From the NCBI RefSeq assembly GCF_001831515.1, contig NZ_KV825630.1, positions 102,804 through 166,803 on the forward strand: DNA of 64,000 nucleotides. The letters run 5' to 3'. How positions within the stretch are numbered: the first letter of the stretch is position 1; each line of letters opens with the position of its first letter. The DNA comes from Corynebacterium sp. HMSC074A01 (GTDB lineage: Bacteria; Actinomycetota; Actinomycetes; Mycobacteriales; Mycobacteriaceae). Below the pieces are notes generated by a model. The model had not been told where the DNA came from. It saw only the letters and a list, made by a program, of their open reading frames with translations, and did no database searches. The position numbers and the translations under genes were made by a program. Positions 59,311 to 64,000 of this stretch are shown here, piece by piece.

Positions 59311-59880
59311 TTGCAGCCCGAACACTCGCTCGGCGTGGTGATCCTGGCCGGGGGCCGCTCGACCCGCATGGGCACGGAAAAGGCCCAGGTCAAGGTCGAC
59401 GGGCACCGCCTCATCGACCGCACCCTGGCCTCGCTTCCGGCCCACGATCAGGCCGTGGTGGTCTCGCCCTTCCCACTCGACCTACCCCTGAGCCAAGTCA
59501 CCGAGGACCCACCCTTCGGCGGGCCCGTCGCCGGCATCCATGCCGGGACCCAGGCCCTCGACACCGACCTGATCGGCATCCTCGCCGTCGACGCACCCGA
59601 TTCCGGCATACTCCTCCCCACCCTTTGCCAGGCGCTCCTGCGCGAGCCCGGCGCACACGCCGCCGTCACCCGCGCCGCCGACGGCTACCTCCAACCCTTG
59701 TGCGCCATCTGGCACCGCGCCGCGCTTCTCGACGCGCTCGCGCGCACCGGCACGCGCGACGTCGCAGCCAAGCGCCTCTTGCAGCCGCCGACGCGCATCG
59801 TGCAGGTGCTTGGCGACGGCAACGAGCAGGACTACGACACCCCCGAAGCACTCAGCACGCTCGGCGAGGTCGAGCTCTAG
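59311..59880 (+). CDS. mobA: Molybdenum cofactor guanylyltransferase-like protein
   Basis: 189 aa. Nucleotidyltransferase fold with VVILAGGRSTRMGTEKAQVKVDG (~residues 8-30) and FGGPVAGIHAGTQAL; MobA adds GMP to form the bis-MGD cofactor used by nitrate reductase-type enzymes. The start is TTG 59311, with GGAGG ~10 nt upstream. Last gene of the rightward moa run; its stop overlaps the convergent mog remnant by 3 nt. Confidence 0.88.
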   Translation: MQPEHSLGVVILAGGRSTRMGTEKAQVKVDGHRLIDRTLASLPAHDQAVVVSPFPLDLPLSQVTEDPPFGGPVAGIHAGTQALDTDLIGILAVDAPDSGILLPTLCQALLREPGAHAAVTRAADGYLQPLCAIWHRAALLDALARTGTRDVAAKRLLQPPTRIVQVLGDGNEQDYDTPEALSTLGEVEL

Positions 59881-60146
59881 CTCACCCACTCAGTCAGGCT
59901 TGGCCACAGCCGCAGGATGACGGTCAGCGTGTCGCGGATGCCGCCGCGCGAGCTGGGCGCGTTGACGATCAGGCTGCCGCCGGGTTCCCGCGAGGTCAGC
60001 CCCACCACCCCGCGGCATAGCCCGGCGCGCTCGGAGTGCGCAAGGCCCTCGATCAGGATGTTGGTCTCCACCCCGTGCAGGCGCGTTGAGATGCGCTCCA
60101 GGCTCACCTCCGGGGTGAGGTTGCTGGGGCCGAGCCCGGTGCCGCC
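59877..60146 (-). pseudogene. mog: mog remnant: C-terminal half of a molybdopterin adenylyltransferase
   Basis: Read on the minus strand the segment gives GGTGLGPSNLTPEVS...GLAHSERAGLCRGVVGLTSREPGGSLIVNAPSSRGGIRDTLTVIL, the C-terminal ~90 residues of MogA/MoaB proteins. The N-terminal SAGRR/DxxG half is missing: upstream of GGTG the frame turns into antisense of narJ and hits a TAG at 60204-60206. The only starts left (GTG 60107) lie inside the domain and no promoter is seen. It should be non-functional. Confidence 0.85.
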
Positions 60147-60506
60147 ATCCTGGCGTTTCGCCAGCAGCTGGCCGCGCTCGGCGTCGAGGAGCTCTCCGAT
60201 GAGCTACCCGACCACCTGTGTGTCGTGCTCGAAGCACTCGCGCTTGCCGACGCCTCCGTAGCCGACAACGCCGTCGCCATGGTGGCCAGCCACCGCGACG
60301 GCATCGAGGTACTCCGCCGCGCGCTGAGCGACCTGGGCTCGCCGTACGCGCACGTGATTACCGCGCTGTGCATGGCGCTGCCCGAAATGGCTCCGGAGAC
60401 GGTGCAAAGCTACGTCAACCTGATCCGGCAGGGCCCTCCCGCCGAGCTCGTCGGTATTGAGACCCAACCCCTTCCCTTCCCCACCGCAGTCCCCCAACAC
60501 AGTTAG
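60138..60506 (+). pseudogene. narJ: narJ remnant: C-terminal half of the nitrate reductase assembly chaperone
   Basis: In frame with the TAG at 60504-60506 the segment reads GAAILAFRQQLAALGVEELSDELPDHLCVVLEALALAD...DGIEVLRRALSDLGSPYAHVITALCMALPEM, which is the second half of actinobacterial NarJ (about 120 of ~230 residues). The N-terminal half is replaced by antisense of mog. GTG 60225 is the first start candidate that keeps a large piece. NarJ inserts Moco into NarG; without NarG and its own N-terminus it is almost surely non-functional. Confidence 0.85.
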
Positions 60507-60516
60507 GACCTGAACC

Positions 60517-61287
60517 ATGACCGGCATTGAAGCATTCCTGTGGGTGGCCTTCCCCTGGCTGGCCATCGCCGCTTTTGTCATCGGCATCATCTGGCGCTGG
60601 CGCTACGACCAGATGGGCTGGACCACGCACTCCTCGCAAATCTACGAGTCGAAACTGCTGCGCCTTTCCTCCCCGCTGTTCCACTGGGGCATGCTCTTCG
60701 TGATCATCGGCCACCTCATGGGCCTGGCGATCCCGAAGAGCTGGACCCGCGGAATCGGGATCAGCGACCACGCCTACCACCTGATCGCCACCATCCCGGG
60801 CACCATCGCCGGCATCGCCGTCGTGCTCGGTATCTTCGGCCTGCTGTACCGGCGCGTGGTGAATCGCTCGGTGTTTTTGTCCACCGCCACCTCCGACAAG
60901 GTGATGTATGTTCTGCTGGTCGCGGCACTGCTCTCCGGCTTCATTGCCACCGTGTCCACGCAGGTTTTCGGTCAGGCGGGCGGCTACGACTACCGCGAGA
61001 CCATCTCGCCGTGGATCCGCCAGCTGCTCATCTTCAACGCGCAGCCGGAGCTGATGGCGGATGTGCCGTGGCAGTTCAAGCTCCACGTCGTGGCCGGCTT
61101 CACGCTGCTCGCGGTGTGGCCCTTTACCCGCCTGGTGCACGCGTTCTCCGTGCCGGTCGGCTACTCCACCCGCCCGTACGTGGTCTACCGCTCCCGCGGG
61201 GCGGAGGTACAAAGCCGCCGTACCGAGGACCAGTGGAGCCCGATCCGCTCGAACGAGGCGCAGCTCAAGCGTGAAAAGATGCTCTAA
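60517..61287 (+). CDS. narI: Respiratory nitrate reductase gamma subunit (orphan)
   Basis: 256 aa, full length. Five membrane spans and the heme b His ligands can be placed (HWGMLFVIIGHLMGLAIP; FKLHVVAGFTLLAVWPFTRLVHAFSVPVGY). NarI anchors NarGH and passes electrons from quinol. ATG 60517, AGGA ~8 nt upstream, 10 nt after the narJ remnant. No promoter of its own is visible and narGH are gone, so although the frame is intact it is probably unexpressed or decaying. Confidence 0.94.
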   Translation: MTGIEAFLWVAFPWLAIAAFVIGIIWRWRYDQMGWTTHSSQIYESKLLRLSSPLFHWGMLFVIIGHLMGLAIPKSWTRGIGISDHAYHLIATIPGTIAGIAVVLGIFGLLYRRVVNRSVFLSTATSDKVMYVLLVAALLSGFIATVSTQVFGQAGGYDYRETISPWIRQLLIFNAQPELMADVPWQFKLHVVAGFTLLAVWPFTRLVHAFSVPVGYSTRPYVVYRSRGAEVQSRRTEDQWSPIRSNEAQLKREKML

Positions 61288-61329
61288 CATGTAGGCATCC
61301 AATACCTATCAGTCCTAGTTGGAGTTGAC

Positions 61330-62106
61330 ATGCGTTTTTCTCGCGCCGTTGCCCTTCCGGCGGCAGCCATGCTCGCGCTTTCTGTCGCTGCCTGCGGAAG
61401 CAGCGAAACCACGGACACTTCGGCCTCCAGCGAGGCACCGGATGCCGCCACCGAGCTCACGGTGCTGGGTGCCGCGTCGACGCGTGTGCTCAACGAGGAC
61501 CTCGATGGTTTAAGCGAGGAATCGCTGACTTTCGTCAACGCCGGCTCCTCGGCGCTCGTGCAGCAGCTTGCCGACGGTGCCCCGGGTGACGTATTCATCT
61601 CCGCAGACGAAAAGCACATGGACGACGCCGTCGAGGCGGGCCTCGTCCGCGACCCGCAGGTCGTGGCCACCAACTCGATGGTGTTGGTCGTGCCTAAGGG
61701 CAACCCGGCGGGCATCGAAAGCATCCACGACCTGGAGAACGAGGACGTGAAGCTGGTGCTGTGCGACTCGCAGGTCCCGTGCGGCGCGGTGTCCAAGCAG
61801 CTCAGCCAGGCGAACTCGCTGGACCTTACCCCGGTCTCGCTTGAGCACAACGTGGCCGACACGCTGGGCAAGGTCGTGACCGGCGAGGCGGACGCCGCCT
61901 TTGTCTACCGCACCGACGCCGCGGCCGCGGGAGATGAGGTCGAGGTCATTGGCATCCCGCACGCGGAAGAATTCCCGAACTCGCTCGTCGCCGGAGTAGT
62001 AATTACCACCGAGCACCCGGACGATGCTGCTGCGCTGGTCGAGCTGCTGGGCAGCGATAAGGCTGCATCCCTCTGGGAGAAGCACGGATTTACCCCCGCG
62101 GCATGA
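61330..62106 (+). CDS. modA: Molybdate-binding lipoprotein of ABC importer
   Basis: 258 aa. Signal peptide with lipobox LSVAAC (Cys ~residue 21), then a periplasmic-binding fold of the ModA type: LTVLGAASTRVLNEDL, FVNAGSSALVQQLADGAPGDVFISADEKHMD, VVATNSMVLVVPKGNP, LVLCDSQVPCGAVSKQ and ADAAFVYRTDA. The Ser/Ala/Val/Tyr ligand positions for molybdate or tungstate look kept. ATG 61330 has TTGGAG 5 nt upstream. Overlaps modBC (ATGA). Confidence 0.93.
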   Translation: MRFSRAVALPAAAMLALSVAACGSSETTDTSASSEAPDAATELTVLGAASTRVLNEDLDGLSEESLTFVNAGSSALVQQLADGAPGDVFISADEKHMDDAVEAGLVRDPQVVATNSMVLVVPKGNPAGIESIHDLENEDVKLVLCDSQVPCGAVSKQLSQANSLDLTPVSLEHNVADTLGKVVTGEADAAFVYRTDAAAAGDEVEVIGIPHAEEFPNSLVAGVVITTEHPDDAAALVELLGSDKAASLWEKHGFTPAA

Positions 62107-64000
62107 CGGGCACGCGCACTGCCTCGCCGATCACGCCGCTTCCACAGCCCAGCACCAAAGCGGTGGGGACGCTCGCGCTTTTCGCGCTGGCGCTGATCAT
62201 CCTGCCGGTGTTCGCACTCGGCGTCCGGGTCCCCTTCGACCGACTCGGCGAGATCCTCACCAGCACAGACACCCGCGACCTGCTGCGCGTGACGCTTAGC
62301 TCTGCGGTGTGCGCGAGCGTCATCGCCATGGTGCTCGGCGTCCCGCTCGCGCTATGGCTACAGCACCTTAGGCGCGGCGCACGCCTGGCCCGGCTGCTTG
62401 TCCTGTTGCCGCTTGCGCTGCCGCCGGTGGTGGCGGGCCTGGCCCTTTCCGCCTTCATTGGCCGACGCGGCATCGCGGCCCCACTGCTGGACCTACTGGG
62501 CTGGCAGTTCGCCTTCGCCTTCCCTGGAGTGGTGGCCGCGCACGTGTTTATCGCGCTGCCCTTTGTGGTGATCACCCTGGATGCGGCGCTGCGCCAACTC
62601 GACCCGGAGATCACCTCCTCGGCCGCCGCCGCGGGTATCACCCCTGCGAGAACGGTGCGACAGATCATCCTGCCCGCGGTTGCCCCCTCGCTGGTCTCGG
62701 CGGCCGGGCTCGCGTTTGCCCGCTCGCTCGGGGAATTTGGTACCACGCTGACCTTCGCCGGCTCCATGCCCGGCACCACCCGCACTATGCCGCTGGGCAT
62801 CTACCTTGCCCGCGAGGTCGACGCCGAGGTTGCCTACGGACTCTCGGCCATACTCATCGGCCTGGCAGTGCTCACCCTGGCCGCCACCGCCCTGCCCGCG
62901 CTCTTTTCCAAGCGCGCTCCGGCACAAAAAGCCCGCGCCACCGGCACAATCGACGTCGCACGCCTCCGGGAGCTCACCCGCCCGGCAGGCGGCGGAAGCG
63001 ACGTCGAGGTCGAGGGCGTGCACTTCCCCGCCAACACGCTCACCGCTTTGGTCGGGCCCAACGGTGCGGGCAAGACCACTCTCGTCGGCCGCATCGCCGG
63101 TAGGCTGCGCGGTGCCTCAGTAACCGTGGGTGACCGCCTCGTCGACTCCGCCGACACCCGCCCGGTCCCCGCTTATCAGCGCGGGGTGGTGCTATTGACC
63201 CAGAACCCGGGCCTGCCGCCAACCGCGACCGCGAGCTCGGCGATCACCATGGTCACGCGCGACCCGCAGCGCACCGCCGAGCTCCTCGCGGCGGCCGGGC
63301 TTGCCGAGCTTGCAGGCGTCCCCGTCCGCGCACTCTCCGGCGGTCAAGCAGCGCAGGTCTCGCTCGTGCGCGCGCTGGCCACCCGCCCCGCGGTACTCAT
63401 CCTGGACGAGCCGCTCGCGGCTATCGACGTCGACGCCGCCGCCCAGTGGCGCCAGGTCCTCCACGCTGCGCGCCACGACCGCACCACCGTACTGATTACC
63501 CACAACGCCCTGGATGTGCTGGCGCTCGCCGATCACATCGCGGTGATGGGCCGCGGGCGCGTGCGCACCTTCCGCCCGGCGTCCGAGGAAGTCGAGGCAC
63601 CTGCCACCCGCTTCGCCGCCCGCCTGGTCGGTGCAAACCTGCTGGCGGGCACCGTGGGCGAAGACGGCGCGCTGGAGTCCCCCTTTGGTGCAATCGGTGG
63701 CCTCGACCTCTCACACCACCCCGCGGGCACGCGGGTGCGGGCGACGTTCCGCCCGAGCGCGCTCACGCTCGTCAGCCCGGGTGGGGAGAATGAACACCGC
63801 TGCGTGTTCAAGGCGAGCGCGCACACCGTCAGCGTGCTGCCCAGTGGGGAGGCCAGCGTGGTACTGCGCCCTGTGCAGGAGGGCGACACCAGTGACGAGT
63901 ACGCGCTGTCCCTCCTCGTGGACCGGGATACGGCGATCCAGGCCAGCGTCTCGCCGGGGGCGCAACTTTCTTGCGCGCTGGATGTAGACCAGGTGCGGGT
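62103..64000 (+). CDS. modBC: Fused molybdate ABC transporter permease-ATPase ModBC, 3' end outside window
   Basis: The frame starting ATG 62103 runs without a stop to the end of the window (632 codons visible). Residues ~20-260 are a ModB permease with the EAA-like loop AAAAGITPARTVRQIILPAVAPSLVSAAGLAFARSLGEFG. Residues ~290-510 are a ModC ATPase: Walker A GPNGAGKTT, signature LSGGQAAQVSLVRALA, Walker B AVLILDEPLAAID, H-loop LITHNALD. After ~residue 510 a MOP/TOBE-like beta domain begins (VRATFRPSALTLVSPGG; VVLRPVQEG). The linker between modules is ~25 residues. Translation starts within the modA stop. Single-chain ModBC is unusual compared with separate modB and modC. Confidence 0.9.
   Translation, partial: MTGTRTASPITPLPQPSTKAVGTLALFALALIILPVFALGVRVPFDRLGEILTSTDTRDLLRVTLSSAVCASVIAMVLGVPLALWLQHLRRGARLARLLVLLPLALPPVVAGLALSAFIGRRGIAAPLLDLLGWQFAFAFPGVVAAHVFIALPFVVITLDAALRQLDPEITSSAAAAGITPARTVRQIILPAVAPSLVSAAGLAFARSLGEFGTTLTFAGSMPGTTRTMPLGIYLAREVDAEVAYGLSAILIGLAVLTLAATALPALFSKRAPAQKARATGTIDVARLRELTRPAGGGSDVEVEGVHFPANTLTALVGPNGAGKTTLVGRIAGRLRGASVTVGDRLVDSADTRPVPAYQRGVVLLTQNPGLPPTATASSAITMVTRDPQRTAELLAAAGLAELAGVPVRALSGGQAAQVSLVRALATRPAVLILDEPLAAIDVDAAAQWRQVLHAARHDRTTVLITHNALDVLALADHIAVMGRGRVRTFRPASEEVEAPATRFAARLVGANLLAGTVGEDGALESPFGAIGGLDLSHHPAGTRVRATFRPSALTLVSPGGENEHRCVFKASAHTVSVLPSGEASVVLRPVQEGDTSDEYALSLLVDRDTAIQASVSPGAQLSCALDVDQVR

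Noticed and set aside
61288..61329. Molybdenum-cofactor or molybdate-responsive riboswitch before modA or moaA
   Set aside because: The leaders are 42 and fewer than ~15 nt long; too short for a Moco riboswitch.

Overview
The window is high-GC (roughly two-thirds G+C by eye), gene-dense actinobacterial chromosome. I read it as a Corynebacterium or very close relative. The evidence is protein-level closeness of IlvD, AtpA, AtpB, AtpD and GatC to what I recall of C. glutamicum, gene orders typical of the genus (rho-prfA-prmC-tsaC-wecA-atpI-atpBEFHAGDC-DUF2550-nucS; glgE-glgB; ligA/mnmA/iscS; gatC-gatA...pfkA...gatB), and many start codons placed 6-8 nt after a TANNNT -10 box (leaderless mRNAs). 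No rRNA, tRNA, IS element, prophage or CRISPR array was seen; this is core chromosome with a few accessory cassettes.

Layout. 1-5.4 kb: the end of an HNH nuclease gene, a PH-domain membrane protein, ilvD, a DoxX-like membrane protein, a glutathionyl-hydroquinone-reductase-like protein and an SSAT-like acetyltransferase. 5.7-14.7 kb: a YkvI-type transporter with an acidic tail, then a leftward block gatB, mug, pfkA, an MFS exporter, gatA, gatC and a cytochrome P450. 14.7-22.4 kb: an ACT protein, a serine hydrolase/small membrane protein/ArsR cassette, ligA, a DnaQ-type exonuclease, a MetE-like protein, a PH protein and mnmA. 22.4-26.8 kb: a NarL-type two-component system with its ABC exporter. 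26.8-32.9 kb: an aminopropyltransferase-like protein, a secreted GH25 lysozyme, cysteine desulfurase, a THUMP-like methyltransferase, a NUDIX hydrolase and an ABC ATPase. 33.0-37.3 kb: glgE-glgB (maltosyl-phosphate route to alpha-glucan). 37.5-54.3 kb: one long leftward stretch running from rho through translation termination and t6A genes, wecA and the complete F0F1 ATP synthase operon to nucS and a CnoX-like protein. 54.7-64 kb: acyl-CoA ligase, then moaA-moeA-moaC-mobA, remnants of mog and narJ, narI, modA and a fused modBC running off the end.

The most striking observations are two. First, at about 60,138-60,146 a 5'-truncated mog (minus strand) abuts a 5'-truncated narJ (plus strand), followed by intact narI. 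This is the scar expected if narK, narG, narH and parts of mog and narJ were deleted, leaving molybdenum-cofactor and molybdate-uptake genes around a destroyed nitrate reductase operon. Second, an 11-bp word GCTTNTCGACG occurs 26 times on the two strands, in all reading frames and in intergenic DNA, when well under one copy is expected; I know of no described function for it.

How the genes work together: ModA/ModBC import molybdate for the MoaA/MoaC/MoeA/MobA cofactor route; GatCAB with PrfA, PrmC, MnmA, the cysteine desulfurase and TsaC serve translation fidelity; LigA, Mug, NucS and the exonuclease serve DNA repair; GlgE/GlgB make alpha-glucan; the ATP synthase operon carries a candidate CRP-type (GlxR-like) site in its 432-bp leader.
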